From Burkholderiales bacterium (GTDB lineage Bacteria > Pseudomonadota > Gammaproteobacteria > Burkholderiales > Burkholderiaceae_C): a stretch of 37,743 bases of DNA. Under the pieces are notes generated by a model. That model made no database searches and was not told the origin of the DNA. It was given only the letters and a program-made list of their open reading frames with translations. The DNA lies in contig QBMB01000019.1 of NCBI GenBank assembly GCA_003241965.1, forward strand, positions 1 through 37,743, in the 5' to 3' direction. Position 1 is the stretch's first letter, and each line of letters begins with the position of its first letter. A program made the position numbers and the translations under genes. Below, one piece after another: positions 24,994-34,083 of the stretch.

Positions 24994-25857
24994 ATGCAAA
25001 GCCAACCCCACAGCCAACCCCACAGCGAACCCCAACGCTACACGCGCGTCCTGTCCATCGCCGGCTCCGACAGCGGTGGTGGTGCGGGCATCCAGGCCGA
25101 TCTGAAAACCTTCGCAGCGCTGGGCTGCTACGGCATGACGGCCATCACCGCGCTGACCGCGCAGAACACCCTGGGCGTCAGCGCCATTCACGGCGTGCCG
25201 CCCGAGATGCTCAAGGCCCAGCTGTGTGCGGTGTTCGACGACATCGGCGTGGACGCGGTGAAGATCGGCATGCTGCACGCGCCCGACATCGTGCGAACGG
25301 TGGCCTGGGCCTTGAAGCACTACCGCGTGCAACAGGTCGTGCTCGACCCGGTGATGGTGGCCACTTCCGGCGATGCGCTCATCACCCCCATGACGGTGCA
25401 GGTGCTGGTGGACGAACTGTTCCCCTTGGCCACCGTGATCACACCCAACCTGGACGAGGCCGCCTTGTTGCTGAGCCGCCCGATCGAGGCGGCGCACGAG
25501 CTCGAAGCGGCGGCGCGCGACCTGCTCGCCAAGGGCGCTCTGGCCGTGCTGCTCAAGGGCGGGCACCTGCCGGGCACGGAAGTGGCCGATCTGCTGGTGA
25601 GTGGCCCGGGCCCCGCGCTGCGGCTCGCTTCGCCACGCATCAACAGCCGCAACACGCATGGCACGGGCTGCACGCTCTCGTCGGCCATCGCGGCCTATCT
25701 CGCGCTGGGTGAGCCGCTGGAGCGCGCGGTTGTGCTCGCGCGCAGCTACATCCTGCAAGCCATCGAGCAGGGCGCGGACGTGTACACCGGCGCCGGCCAC
25801 GGCCCGCTCAACCACGGCTTTGCGCCGCTGTCCCAGCGCAAGAACGCCCGGGTTTGA
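24994..25857 (+). CDS. thiD: Hydroxymethylpyrimidine/phosphomethylpyrimidine kinase
   Basis: Encodes 287 aa, a ribokinase-fold kinase that phosphorylates HMP to HMP-P and HMP-PP, which ThiE then uses. Substrate and ATP-binding motifs: SDSGGGAGIQAD (25-36), DPVMVATSG, and the anion-hole/catalytic NTHGTGCTLSSA with Cys226. The first 14 residues are a low-complexity Gln/Pro/His stretch encoded by three copies of a 12-base repeat (25000-25035) and are probably not part of the fold. The ATG at 24994 has no ribosome site. thiD is on the plus strand, between minus-strand thiO and minus-strand cytX, converging on cytX with 20 bases between their stops, so it is separate from the other thi genes. Confidence 0.94.
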   Translation: MQSQPHSQPHSEPQRYTRVLSIAGSDSGGGAGIQADLKTFAALGCYGMTAITALTAQNTLGVSAIHGVPPEMLKAQLCAVFDDIGVDAVKIGMLHAPDIVRTVAWALKHYRVQQVVLDPVMVATSGDALITPMTVQVLVDELFPLATVITPNLDEAALLLSRPIEAAHELEAAARDLLAKGALAVLLKGGHLPGTEVADLLVSGPGPALRLASPRINSRNTHGTGCTLSSAIAAYLALGEPLERAVVLARSYILQAIEQGADVYTGAGHGPLNHGFAPLSQRKNARV

Positions 25858-25877
25858 AGCGCAGCGCGGCTTGACCA

Positions 25878-27203
25878 TCAGGCGCGTGCCGGAGCAAGAC
25901 CACCGGCGCTGCGGGGTCGCGAGAGCGCGGCCAGCGTGAAGGTCAGGGCCAGGGTCGGCAAGGCCGAGCCCAGCTGCGGCGCGAACTTGGCGAGCAGGTG
26001 GTAACACGCAATGCCCAGCACCCACAGCGCGGCCGCGCTCCAGTCCACCGAACGGGCTGACGCCAGCGCCGTGCCGCTGCCCAGACGGCCCAGGATCACA
26101 CCGTACAGCGGCACGAACACCGAACTCAGCATCAGCAGGAAGGGCTCGATCGCGTGGATCGGCAGGAACAGCGCGAGCACCGTGCACACGGCGGCAAACG
26201 CAAGGCCGGCGCGCTTGATGCTCCAGCGCGGGCGCAGGCTGTGCACCGAGACCGCACCCGAATGCGCGTCGCCGTAGGCGTTGTCCATTTCGTCGAGCAG
26301 GATCAGCCCCAGCGCAATCAGGCCACCCTGCGCGAGCAGCAGGGCGCCCACCAGATTCGTGCCCGGCTCCACCGTGCTCACCACCAGCACACCCAGCGCG
26401 TAACACCAGATGTTGGCCAGCGCGTAGCCCAGCCAGGTGCCGCCCAGCGTGGTCGCGGTGCGTTTGCCGTGGCGCGCGTAGTCGGCCACCAGTGGCAGCC
26501 ACGAGACCGGCATGGCGATCACCAGGTCCATGGCCGAGAACAGACCCATGCCACCGGTGCCCGGGCGGTTCCAGAAGGCTTCAAACCCCTGCGCCTGCAG
26601 GCGCGTGCCGAACTGCCAGGTGAGCCAGGCCAGCGAGGCGATCACCAGCGGCAGGCCGAAGCGGCTGACGAACTTGCGCACCAGCGTGAGCATGGAGCCG
26701 GCCATGAGTGCGATCAGCACGCCGCCCCAGAGCAGGGTGGCCAGCAGCTTGCCGGTGGTGCCGCCGAGCACGCCCCCGGGTGCGCTTCCCAGTGCCTGCT
26801 TGAGGATGGCCACCGTGCCCTCCTGCATGATGACCAGCTCGAAGGTGGTCCAGCCCACGAGTTGTGCGATGTTGAGCAGCACCGGCAGGCGGGCGAATGC
26901 GCTGCCGTAGGTGGCGTGCATCAGGCCGGCGCTGGCCAGGCCGGTCTGGCAACCCAGGCGCGCGGTCCAGGCCAACAGGCCGGCGCCGATGAGCGAACCC
27001 AGCACGATGGCGATGAGCGCATCTTGCGTGCCCACCGCCGGCACCAGGTAGGCGCCGATCTGCATGACCAGCAGGCCGGTGCCCAGGCTGAACCAGAGCG
27101 CCGCGTGTTCGTGGAAGTGGAAGACCCGATCACCTTGCGGCACGGGGGTGAGGGCCAGGTTGGCCGGGCGCGTGGTGGCGGTGTGGGAATGGTCGGATGC
27201 CAT
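25878..27203 (-). CDS. cytX: NCS1-family transporter, putative HMP permease CytX
   Basis: Encodes 441 aa with about 12 membrane helices, resembling NCS1 nucleobase permeases (cytosine permease group). N-terminal features FHEHAALWFSLGTGLLVMQIGAYLVP and the WLPLVADYARHG motif before TM7 fit CytX, the NCS1 member linked to thiamine genes and predicted to import hydroxymethylpyrimidine. I start at the ATG ending at 27203 because GGAG lies six bases before it; an upstream ATG ending at 27215 has no ribosome site. A TPP riboswitch occupies its leader (27284-27374), which strongly supports a thiamine-precursor transport role. Downstream, thiD is transcribed towards it. Confidence 0.9.
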   Translation of the reverse strand: MASDHSHTATTRPANLALTPVPQGDRVFHFHEHAALWFSLGTGLLVMQIGAYLVPAVGTQDALIAIVLGSLIGAGLLAWTARLGCQTGLASAGLMHATYGSAFARLPVLLNIAQLVGWTTFELVIMQEGTVAILKQALGSAPGGVLGGTTGKLLATLLWGGVLIALMAGSMLTLVRKFVSRFGLPLVIASLAWLTWQFGTRLQAQGFEAFWNRPGTGGMGLFSAMDLVIAMPVSWLPLVADYARHGKRTATTLGGTWLGYALANIWCYALGVLVVSTVEPGTNLVGALLLAQGGLIALGLILLDEMDNAYGDAHSGAVSVHSLRPRWSIKRAGLAFAAVCTVLALFLPIHAIEPFLLMLSSVFVPLYGVILGRLGSGTALASARSVDWSAAALWVLGIACYHLLAKFAPQLGSALPTLALTFTLAALSRPRSAGGLAPARA

Positions 27204-27283
27204 CAATTGCTCCATGCAAGTTGAGGCAGGTGGGCTGGGCCGCAGCCACCGTGCGCGCAGACGGCGGTGGTGGAAGGTATCGG

Positions 27284-27374
27284 CCTGCTTCCCTGCGCGA
27301 GGATTACCTCAATCAGGTTCAAAGGGACTTTCTCAGTCGCACCCGGGCAAAAAGCCCGGACACAACACCCCTAG
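27284..27374 (-). promoter_or_regulatory. TPP riboswitch (THI element) upstream of cytX
   Basis: Read on the minus strand the leader has all core THI-box elements in order: AGGGGTG, a variable hairpin (CCGGGC/GCCCGG around TTTTT), CTGAGA, CCCTTTGAACCTGA, GGTAATCC and CGCGCAGGGAAGC. These form the two-armed aptamer that binds thiamine pyrophosphate. The aptamer ends about 80 bases before the cytX ATG. The expression platform contains a GC-rich hairpin but no U-tract, so control of ribosome access seems more likely than termination. High TPP should reduce cytX expression. Confidence 0.95.
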
Positions 27375-27379
27375 CGGAT

Positions 27380-27393
27380 GTGCCTTGCGGCAC
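27380..27393 (-). other. GNRA-type hairpin at 5' end of cytX leader
   Basis: On the minus strand GTGCC-GCAA-GGCAC forms a perfect 5-bp stem closed by a GCAA (GNRA) tetraloop, just upstream of the TPP aptamer. With the -10 box at 27401-27406 the transcript would begin at about 27394, placing this hairpin at the extreme 5' end. It could protect the mRNA from 5'-end-dependent decay (inference). Confidence 0.45.
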
Positions 27394-27400
27394 GGGGTGG

Positions 27401-27406
27401 AGTATA
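27401..27406 (-). promoter_or_regulatory. -10 box of cytX promoter
   Basis: On the minus strand TATACT matches the -10 consensus at five of six positions and lies about 27 bases upstream of the riboswitch. No -35 match is seen at 16-18 bp spacing, because that position is filled by the copy-1 repeat (27412-27442). The promoter may be weak or rely on an activator. Confidence 0.5.
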
Positions 27407-27411
27407 CGAGC

Positions 27412-27442
27412 GCGGACCACGCGCAGCGGGGGAGCGTGGGGG
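27412..27442. repeat. 31-bp direct repeat, copy 1
   Basis: Identical over 31 bases to 27497-27527; the unit begins GCGGACCACGCGCAGCGGGG and ends in GCGTGGGGG. The GC-rich unit resembles an intergenic element that I recall as abundant in Comamonadaceae genomes. It directly abuts the -10 box of cytX. Confidence 0.85.
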
Positions 27443-27448
27443 TCAGCA

Positions 27449-27495
27449 GATCCGGCGCCGGGCCGCCCCAAGCCGGATCAGCCCCCTCGGGGGGC
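27449..27495. repeat. Inverted repeats between the 31-bp copies
   Basis: GATCCGGC (27449-27456) pairs with GCCGGATC (27472-27479), an 8-bp inverted repeat, and GCCCCC (27481-27486) pairs with GGGGGC (27490-27495). Together with the flanking direct repeats they form a composite, structured element of about 116 bp. No coding potential is seen here. Confidence 0.7.
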
Positions 27496-27496
27496 A

Positions 27497-27527
27497 GCGG
27501 ACCACGCGCAGCGGGGGAGCGTGGGGG
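27497..27527. repeat. 31-bp direct repeat, copy 2
   Basis: Second identical copy of the unit at 27412-27442. It ends 10 bases before the cbbR stop codon, so it could also act as the 3' structure of the cbbR transcript. The stretch between the cytX ATG and the cbbR stop (334 bases) is fully accounted for by the riboswitch, promoter and these repeats. Confidence 0.85.
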
Positions 27528-27537
27528 CCTTGCCTGC

Positions 27538-28479
27538 CTAGCCTGCAGGCGTCAGGTGCATGAAGCTGCCGTACTTGTCGGCGAGATAACCCTCGGCTCG
27601 CTCCAGCATGAAATACCGGAACGACTCGGCCGCGGGTGAGAGCAGCTTGGACAGGGTGTGCACCACGTTCCAGCCGCGCACGATGGGTGTGCCCTCCACA
27701 TCGACGATGGCGATCAGTCCGTGTTCGAGTTCCAGCCCGATGGTGTGCAGCGAAAGAAAGCTGATGCCCATGCCGGCCATCACCGCCTGCTTGATGGTCT
27801 CGTTGCTCGACATCTCCATCACCACATGCGGCTCCACACGCGCCTGTTCCATGAACTTTTCCATCGCCGCGCGCGTGCCCGATCCGCGTTCACGTGTGAT
27901 GAACCCGTACTGCCGCAGCGCCTCGGCGCTGGGGTGGCCGCTTTTGAGCAGCGGGTGGTCCACCGCCGCCACGAACACGTGTGGGTGCGCTGCAAACGGT
28001 TCGGCGCGGGTGGCCATTTCGGTGGGGGGGCGGCCCATGATGGCGATGTCCACCTCGTTGCCTTGCAGCATCTTCACCAGCTGCTCGCGGTTGCCCACCG
28101 CCAGCTTGAGCTCCACACCCTGGTGCTCGCGGTGGAACTCGGCCAGCAGGCTGGGCAGGAAGTACTTGGCCGTGCTCACCATGCCGATGGTCAGCGTGCC
28201 GACCTCCAGCCGTTGCAGCCGCGCCGCAGCGTCTTCCGCATCCTTCAGCGTGGCGAGCACTTTGCGGGCATAAACGAGCATGTACTCGCCCGCCGTGGTG
28301 AGCGTGACCTGGCGGCCCTGGCGTTCAAAGAGTTTCAGACCCACATGGCCTTCGAGCTCTTTGACCTGCATGGTCACGGCCGGGGGCGTGAGGTGCAACA
28401 CCTCGGCCGCCCGGGCAAAACTGAGGTGCCGCGCAACCTCGTTGAAGACGCGGAGCTGTCGAAAAGTGGCGTTTTTCAT
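27538..28479 (-). CDS. cbbR: LysR-type regulator of the CBB operon
   Basis: Encodes 313 aa: an N-terminal LysR winged helix (about 4-62, LRVFNEVARHLSFARAAEVL) and a periplasmic-binding-like effector domain (about 90-300). Motifs RERGSGTRAAMEKF and SSNETIKQAVMAGMGISFLS are typical of CbbR, which senses metabolites such as RuBP, PEP or NADPH and activates Calvin-cycle genes. It is divergent from cbbY with a 111-base spacer that contains TNA-N7/8-TNA motifs and a good promoter for cbbY. No clear ribosome site precedes the ATG ending at 28479. Confidence 0.93.
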   Translation of the reverse strand: MKNATFRQLRVFNEVARHLSFARAAEVLHLTPPAVTMQVKELEGHVGLKLFERQGRQVTLTTAGEYMLVYARKVLATLKDAEDAAARLQRLEVGTLTIGMVSTAKYFLPSLLAEFHREHQGVELKLAVGNREQLVKMLQGNEVDIAIMGRPPTEMATRAEPFAAHPHVFVAAVDHPLLKSGHPSAEALRQYGFITRERGSGTRAAMEKFMEQARVEPHVVMEMSSNETIKQAVMAGMGISFLSLHTIGLELEHGLIAIVDVEGTPIVRGWNVVHTLSKLLSPAAESFRYFMLERAEGYLADKYGSFMHLTPAG

Positions 28480-28490
28480 TCAGGCATTGC

Positions 28491-28530
28491 TTAACCGAGA
28501 TTGAACGAAACGTGAATTTACCTTAGTTGA
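28491..28530 (+). promoter_or_regulatory. CbbR binding region
   Basis: The spacer has a run of TNA half-sites: TTA (28491), TGA (28502), TGA (28513), then TTA (28518) and TGA (28528). Spacings are N8, N8 and N7, matching the known CbbR pattern TNA-N7/8-TNA. The first three are 11 bases apart, one helical turn. The last pair overlaps the -35 box, as expected for a LysR activation site. Confidence 0.6.
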
Positions 28531-28545
28531 TCAAAAATTTATAGT
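28517..28545 (+). promoter_or_regulatory. Sigma70-type promoter of the cbb operon
   Basis: TTTACC (28517-28522, four of six) and TATAGT (28540-28545, five of six) are separated by exactly 17 bases in an AT-rich stretch, unlike the surrounding GC-rich DNA. A start near 28552 would give a leader of about 40 bases for cbbY. The weak -35 box fits a promoter that needs CbbR. Confidence 0.65.
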
Positions 28546-28590
28546 GTCTGACAGCCGCAGTTTGCGTGCTGCCACATCCGGGGACCCTGC

Positions 28591-29316
28591 ATGCTGAAAG
28601 CGCTGATATTCGACGTGGACGGCACCCTGGCCGACACCGAAGCGGTTCACCTCGAAGCGTTCAACCACGCGTTTGAACAAGAGGGACTGGGCTGGCACTG
28701 GGACACCGCGCACTACACCCGGCTGCTGGAGATCTCGGGTGGCAAGGAGCGCATGGCGCACCACTGGCGCACGGTGAACGCCGGTATGAAAGAGGTGACG
28801 GCCGGGGCCACGCAGGCCACCATCAACCGCCTGCACGAGATCAAGACGGCGCACTACGAAAACGCGGTGAGCAACGGCGCGGTGCGCCTGCGCCCCGGCG
28901 TGCTGGCGCTGATGAACGAGGCGCTGCAGCAGGGCCTGTCGCTGGCCATCGCCACCACCACCTCGCCGGTCAACATCGCTGCCCTGCTGCGTGCTGCGGT
29001 GGGGCCCGACTGGCGCAGCCACTTCCTGGCCATCGGAGACGCCTCGTCGTCGCCGGTCAAGAAGCCCCACCCGCAGGTGTACCTGCAGGTGCTCGCCGAC
29101 ATGCGCCTGCCGGCGTCGCAGTGCCTGGCCTTCGAGGACTCTGCCAACGGCCTGCAGGCCGCCACGGCTGCGGGTCTTCGTACCATCATCACGCCCAACA
29201 GCTTCACTGCCCACCACGACTTCACGGGCGCGCTGCGCGTGGTGCCCGACCTCGGCGCGGTCGGGCTGGCGCGGCTGCGCGAATGGCATGGCGAGGCCAG
29301 CACACTCAAAGCCTGA
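28591..29316 (+). CDS. cbbY: HAD-family phosphatase CbbY
   Basis: Encodes 241 aa. HAD motif [12 protein letters not shown] gives nucleophile D8 and acid D10; the cap domain spans about 16-90; motif III Lys is in VKKPHPQVY, and motif IV is FEDSANGL. CbbY enzymes remove the 1-phosphate from xylulose-1,5-bisphosphate, a misfire product that inhibits RuBisCO (known from Rhodobacter sphaeroides and plant homologues). Its position as first gene behind cbbR supports this. RuBisCO itself is not in the window. Length and motifs are complete. Confidence 0.92.
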   Translation: MLKALIFDVDGTLADTEAVHLEAFNHAFEQEGLGWHWDTAHYTRLLEISGGKERMAHHWRTVNAGMKEVTAGATQATINRLHEIKTAHYENAVSNGAVRLRPGVLALMNEALQQGLSLAIATTTSPVNIAALLRAAVGPDWRSHFLAIGDASSSPVKKPHPQVYLQVLADMRLPASQCLAFEDSANGLQAATAAGLRTIITPNSFTAHHDFTGALRVVPDLGAVGLARLREWHGEASTLKA

Positions 29317-29348
29317 ACCCGACCCACAACAACAACGAGACCGCCGCC

Positions 29349-30440
29349 ATGCCCCTGTCCAAACGCTCCACCCTCACTCAGTTCCTGATCGAGGAGCGGC
29401 GGCGCTTCCCGCAGGCCAGCGGCGACTTCAACGCACTGATCCTCAACGTGGCGCTGGCCTGCAAGGCGATCGCGCGCAGCGTGGCCTTTGGCGCGCTGGG
29501 CGACATGCTGGGCAACCACGGCGGTGGCGACAGCGTCAACGTGCAGGGCGAGACACAGAAGAAGCTCGACGTGATCAGCAACGACATGTTCATCAAGGCC
29601 AACGAGTGGGGCGGGCACCTCGCGGGCATGGCCTCGGAAGAAATGGAGCAGCCCTACCCGATTCCCGGCGAGTACCCGCGCGGCAAGTACCTGCTGGTGT
29701 TCGACCCGCTCGATGGGTCGAGCAACATCGACGTGAACGTGTCGGTGGGCAGCATCTTCAGCGTGCTGCGCGCGCCGCAGGCCGTGATCGATGCAGGCCG
29801 CGACGTGACCGTGCAGGACTTCCTGCAACCCGGCACGCAGCAGGTGGCCGCCGGCTATGCGCTCTATGGCCCCACCACCATGTTCATGCTCACCGTGGGC
29901 AGCGGCGTGCACGGTTTCACGCTGGACCCCAACCTGGGCGAATTCAAGCTCACGCACCCCAAAATCCGCATTCCCGAAGACACGCACGAGTTCGCCATCA
30001 ACGCATCCAACAGCCGCTTCTGGGAAGCGCCGGTCAAGCGCTATGTGGACGAGTGCCTGGCCGGCAAGACCGGGCCGCGCGGCAAGGACTTCAACATGCG
30101 CTGGATCGCCAGCATGGTGGCCGAGGCGCACCGCATCCTCATGCGTGGCGGCGTCTTTCTCTACCCGCGCGACACCAAGGACACCAGCAAACCCGGCCGC
30201 CTGCGCCTGCTCTACGAGGCCAACCCGGTGGGCATGCTCATGGAGCAGGCCGGTGGCCGCGCCAGCACCGGACGCGAGCCCATGCTGGGTGTGAAACCCA
30301 CCGAACTGCACCAGCGCATCGGCCTGGTGTTCGGCTCCAAGAACGAAGTGGAGCGCATTGAGCGCTACCACGCCGAGCCGCAGACCTTCAAGGGCGACAG
30401 CAACCCGCTGTTTGCCGAGCGAAGTCTGTTCCGCGATTGA
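29349..30440 (+). CDS. cbbF: Class I fructose-1,6-bisphosphatase
   Basis: Encodes 363 aa of the class I FBPase family, also able to act on sedoheptulose-1,7-bisphosphate in Calvin-cycle settings. The metal-binding signature [17 protein letters not shown] starts at F118 (D119, D122). Other signatures are [16 protein letters not shown] and the substrate segment [21 protein letters not shown] start at the ATG at 29349; the upstream ACGAGA is a weak ribosome site, but the family N-terminus ([10 protein letters not shown]) begins here and a longer frame lacks support. It follows cbbY by 32 bases and precedes cbbP by 31. Confidence 0.95.
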   Translation: MPLSKRSTLTQFLIEERRRFPQASGDFNALILNVALACKAIARSVAFGALGDMLGNHGGGDSVNVQGETQKKLDVISNDMFIKANEWGGHLAGMASEEMEQPYPIPGEYPRGKYLLVFDPLDGSSNIDVNVSVGSIFSVLRAPQAVIDAGRDVTVQDFLQPGTQQVAAGYALYGPTTMFMLTVGSGVHGFTLDPNLGEFKLTHPKIRIPEDTHEFAINASNSRFWEAPVKRYVDECLAGKTGPRGKDFNMRWIASMVAEAHRILMRGGVFLYPRDTKDTSKPGRLRLLYEANPVGMLMEQAGGRASTGREPMLGVKPTELHQRIGLVFGSKNEVERIERYHAEPQTFKGDSNPLFAERSLFRD

Positions 30441-30471
30441 GCGAAGTCACAACAACAACCGAGGAGATTTC

Positions 30472-31356
30472 ATGTCAGAGCGCCACCCCATCATCGCGAT
30501 CACTGGCTCCAGCGGCGCAGGCACCTCCACCGTCACGCGCACCTTCCAGAACATCTTTCGCCGCGAGGGTGTGAGTGCCGCGATCATCGAAGGCGACAGC
30601 TATCACCGCTACGACCGCAAGGAAATGAAGGTCAAGATGGCCGAGGCTGAGAAAGCGGGCAACCTGAACTTCAGCCATTTCGGCGCCGAATCCAACCTGT
30701 TCGACGAGATCGAAAGCCTGTTCAAGACCTACAGCAAGACGGGCACCGGCAAGAGCCGCAAGTACCTGCACAACACTGAAGAAGCCGCACCCTACCAGCA
30801 AGAGCCAGGCACCTTCACCGCCTGGGAACCGCTCCCTGAAAAGACCGACATGCTGTTCTACGAAGGCCTGCACGGCGCGGTGGTCACGCCCGAGGTGGAC
30901 GTGGCGCAGTACCCCGACCTGCTGGTGGGTGTGGTGCCGGTGATCAACCTGGAGTGGATCCAGAAACTCTGGCGCGACAAGAACATGCGCGGCTACAGCG
31001 CCGACGCCGTGACCGACACCATCCTGCGCCGCATGCCCGACTACGTGAACTACATCTGCCCGCAGTTCCAGCACACCCATGTGAACTTCCAGCGTGTGCC
31101 CATCGTGGACACCAGCAACCCTTTCATCTCGCGCGATGTGCCCACCGCCGATGAGAGCATGGTGGTGATCCGTTTTGCCAAGCCCAAGGGCATCGATTTC
31201 CAGTACCTGCTCAACATGATCAACGGCTCCATGATGAGCCGTGCCAACACCATCGTGGTGCCCGGCGGCAAGATGGAACTGGCGATGCAGCTGATCTTCA
31301 CGCCCTTCATCTGGCGCATGGTCGAGCGCAAGAAGCGCGCGATGGGTCTGGCCTGA
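30472..31356 (+). CDS. cbbP: Phosphoribulokinase
   Basis: Encodes 294 aa of bacterial class I phosphoribulokinase, which makes ribulose-1,5-bisphosphate from Ru5P and ATP. The P-loop GSSGAGTS is at 12-19. Asp42, His45 and Arg49 sit in [11 protein letters not shown] at the same numbering as the catalytic base and sugar-phosphate contacts known from the Rhodobacter enzyme. The Walker B-like FYEGLHG segment is present. The ATG at 30472 has a strong GAGGAG. Because PRK is specific to the Calvin cycle, this is the best evidence that the organism fixes CO2 by this route. Confidence 0.97.
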   Translation: MSERHPIIAITGSSGAGTSTVTRTFQNIFRREGVSAAIIEGDSYHRYDRKEMKVKMAEAEKAGNLNFSHFGAESNLFDEIESLFKTYSKTGTGKSRKYLHNTEEAAPYQQEPGTFTAWEPLPEKTDMLFYEGLHGAVVTPEVDVAQYPDLLVGVVPVINLEWIQKLWRDKNMRGYSADAVTDTILRRMPDYVNYICPQFQHTHVNFQRVPIVDTSNPFISRDVPTADESMVVIRFAKPKGIDFQYLLNMINGSMMSRANTIVVPGGKMELAMQLIFTPFIWRMVERKKRAMGLA

Positions 31357-31375
31357 AGAAGAAGGGAATACGCAC

Positions 31376-33388
31376 ATGAAGAACCCTTCACCCGAACTCG
31401 CCCGCCAGATGGCCAACGCGATCCGCATGCTCGCGGTGGACGCGGTGGAGCAAGCCAAGAGCGGCCACCCCGGCGCGCCCATGGGCATGGCCGACATTGC
31501 CGAAGTGCTGTGGAACCGCCACCTGCGCCACAACCCGGCGAACCCGCACTGGCCCGACCGCGACCGTTTCGTGCTCTCCAACGGCCACGGCTCCATGCTG
31601 ATCTACGCGCTGCTGCACCTCACCGGTTACGCGCTGCCCATGAGCGAGCTGAAAGCGTTTCGCCAGTTGCACAGCAAGACCGCCGGCCACCCTGAGGTGG
31701 GTGTGACCCCGGGCGTGGAAACCACCACCGGCCCACTGGGCCAGGGCATCAGCAACGCGGTGGGCATGGCGCTGGCCGAGAAGCTGATGGGCAGCGAATT
31801 CAACCGCCCCGGCCATGCGGTGGTGGACCACTTCACCTACGCGTTTCTGGGCGACGGTTGTTTGATGGAAGGCATCAGCCACGAAGCGTGTTCGCTCGCC
31901 GGTACCTTGCGCCTGTCGAAGCTGGTGGCCTTCTACGACGACAACGGCATCTCCATCGACGGCCATGTGGAGGGCTGGTTCACCGACGACACGCCGCAGC
32001 GCTTCGAGGCTTACGGCTGGTATGTGATCCCGAAGGTGAACGGTCACGATCCGCAGGCGGTGGAACTCGCGGTCATTGCCGCGAAAGAGCAGGGCCGCCG
32101 ACCTGATGGCAAGCCCACGCTGATCTGCTGCCAGACCGTGATCGGCCAGGGCTCGCCCAACAAGGCCGGTACGCACGACGTGCACGGCGCAGCGCTCGGC
32201 CCGGCCGAGGTGCAGGCCACGCGCGACGCCCTGGGCTGGACGGCTGCGCCTTTTGAGGTGCCGACCGAGGTGGCACTGGCCTGGCACGCGGTGGACCGGG
32301 GCCAGGCCATGGAGGCCGACTGGCGCCTGAGCTTTGACGCCTACCGCGCTGAGTACCCCAAGGAAGCGGCTGAATTCGAGCGCCGCATGGCTGGCGATCT
32401 GCATGCCGGCTTTGCACCCGCGCTACCGGGTGTTTTCGAGGGCGTGGCTTCCAAGACCGACGCGGTGGCCACCCGCAAGGCCAGCCAGAACGCGCTGGAC
32501 GCACTCAACACCTTGGTGCCCGAATTCTTCGGTGGAAGCGCCGACCTCACCGGCTCCAACCTCACCAACTTCAAGGGCTGCGTGAAGGCCGGGCGCGACC
32601 GCTGGGGCAACCACATGAGCTACGGCGTGCGCGAGTTCGGCATGGCCGCGGTCATGAACGGCATTGCGCTGCACGGTGGCTACATCCCGTATGGCGGTAC
32701 CTTCCTGACGTTCAGCGACTACAGCCGCAACGCCATCCGCATGGCTGCGCTGATGAAGCTGCGCGTGATCCATGTGTTCACGCACGACAGCATCGGTCTG
32801 GGTGAAGACGGGCCCACGCACCAGTCGGTGGAGCATGTGCCGAGCCTGCGCATCATTCCGCAGCTCGATGTGTGGCGCCCGGCCGATGGGCTGGAGACCG
32901 CCGTGGCTTGGGCCAGCGCCATTCAGCGCCAGGACGGCCCGAGCGCGCTGTGCCTCTCGCGCCAGAACCTGCCGCGCCTCACCGACGCGTCCATGGTGGA
33001 GCGCATTCGCCAAGGGGGTTATGTGCTGGCCGAAGGAACCAACCCCCAAGCCATCATCGTGGCCACCGGCTCCGAGACGTCGCTGGCCATGGAAGCGCAC
33101 CTGGCGTTGGCGGCCGAGGGCATCAGCACCCGTGTGGTCTCCATGCCGTGTACCAACGTGTTTGACCGCCAGCCCCGCAGCTACCAGGACAGCGTGCTGC
33201 CGCTGAACCTGCCCACCGTGGCGGTGGAAGCCGCGCACCCCGATTTCTGGCGCAAGTACGTGGGCCGCTCCGGCGCGGTGGTGGGCATCGCCAGCTTCGG
33301 GGAATCGGCCCCGGCCAAGGCGCTGTACGCGCACTTCGGCATCACCACACAGCGGGTGTGCGATGAGGTCAAAGGCTTGCTGGCATGA
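31376..33388 (+). CDS. cbbT: Transketolase
   Basis: Encodes 670 aa, a full-length transketolase moving two-carbon units between sugar phosphates. His31 is in SGHPGAPMG. The thiamine-diphosphate and Mg motif runs from GDG (159-161) to N190 in [11 protein letters not shown] central pyrimidine domain ([34 protein letters not shown]) and a C-terminal domain follow. It depends on thiamine diphosphate, which the nearby thi genes supply. AAGGGAA lies upstream of the ATG. The 3' end overlaps the start of cbbZ (ATGA), so translation is coupled. Confidence 0.96.
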   Translation: MKNPSPELARQMANAIRMLAVDAVEQAKSGHPGAPMGMADIAEVLWNRHLRHNPANPHWPDRDRFVLSNGHGSMLIYALLHLTGYALPMSELKAFRQLHSKTAGHPEVGVTPGVETTTGPLGQGISNAVGMALAEKLMGSEFNRPGHAVVDHFTYAFLGDGCLMEGISHEACSLAGTLRLSKLVAFYDDNGISIDGHVEGWFTDDTPQRFEAYGWYVIPKVNGHDPQAVELAVIAAKEQGRRPDGKPTLICCQTVIGQGSPNKAGTHDVHGAALGPAEVQATRDALGWTAAPFEVPTEVALAWHAVDRGQAMEADWRLSFDAYRAEYPKEAAEFERRMAGDLHAGFAPALPGVFEGVASKTDAVATRKASQNALDALNTLVPEFFGGSADLTGSNLTNFKGCVKAGRDRWGNHMSYGVREFGMAAVMNGIALHGGYIPYGGTFLTFSDYSRNAIRMAALMKLRVIHVFTHDSIGLGEDGPTHQSVEHVPSLRIIPQLDVWRPADGLETAVAWASAIQRQDGPSALCLSRQNLPRLTDASMVERIRQGGYVLAEGTNPQAIIVATGSETSLAMEAHLALAAEGISTRVVSMPCTNVFDRQPRSYQDSVLPLNLPTVAVEAAHPDFWRKYVGRSGAVVGIASFGESAPAKALYAHFGITTQRVCDEVKGLLA

Positions 33389-34056
33389 CGCGCGCCTTCG
33401 ACCTCATCCTCTTCGACCTCGACGGCACGTTGATCGAGACTGCGCCCGAGATTGCCGACGCGGTCAACGACACGCTGGCGCAGTTTGGCCTGCACGCGGT
33501 GACACAAACCCAGGTGAACGACTGGATCGGTCACGGCACGCGCGAGCTGTTGATATCTGCCCTGGCCGACCGCCGAAACACCACCACCGATGCGGTGCGC
33601 CACAGCGCCGACTTTCCCACCATCGAAGCCGCGTTTGGTGGCCACTACCAGCAGCGCTGCGGCACGCGCAGCCACCTCTACCCGCACGTGCGCGAAACAT
33701 TGCAGGTGCTGCGGGATGCGGGTGTGAAGCTGGCTGTGGTGACCAACAAGGAAGGCCGTTACACCCAGACCGTGCTCGACGCGCACCAGCTCGCGCCGAT
33801 GTTTCACCGCGTGATCAGCGGCGACACGCTGCTGGTGAAAAAGCCCAACCCGGCCGCCGTGCACGACTGCCTGAAGCGCTTCAACGTGAAGGCCGAGCGC
33901 GCGCTCTTCGTGGGTGACTCGTCCATCGATGTGGCCACTGCGCGCAACGCGGGCGTGACCGTGTGGGCGCTGCCCTATGGCTACAACATGGGTGAGCCCA
34001 TCGAGGCCTGCAACCCCGACCGCGTGATTGCCGATTTTTCTGCTCTTCTGGTCTGA
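33385..34056 (+). CDS. cbbZ: Phosphoglycolate phosphatase
   Basis: Encodes 223 aa of the HAD superfamily. Motif [15 protein letters not shown] provides D11 and D13; motif II Thr is in AVVTNKEG, the motif III Lys in LLVKKPNP, and motif IV is [15 protein letters not shown]. It removes phosphate from 2-phosphoglycolate, the product of RuBisCO oxygenation. The ATG overlaps the cbbT stop. Its presence together with CbbY means that two repair phosphatases tied to RuBisCO side reactions are encoded here although RuBisCO is not. Confidence 0.93.
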   Translation: MTRAFDLILFDLDGTLIETAPEIADAVNDTLAQFGLHAVTQTQVNDWIGHGTRELLISALADRRNTTTDAVRHSADFPTIEAAFGGHYQQRCGTRSHLYPHVRETLQVLRDAGVKLAVVTNKEGRYTQTVLDAHQLAPMFHRVISGDTLLVKKPNPAAVHDCLKRFNVKAERALFVGDSSIDVATARNAGVTVWALPYGYNMGEPIEACNPDRVIADFSALLV

Positions 34057-34083
34057 CCCGAAAACCCGTTTCAAGGAATCACC

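Noticed and set aside
25000..25035. Three 12-base tandem units at the thiD start, considered as a CRISPR or regulatory repeat
   Set aside because: The units are adjacent with no spacers and lie within the coding frame, giving a Gln/Pro/His-rich N-terminus. A simple low-complexity expansion is enough.
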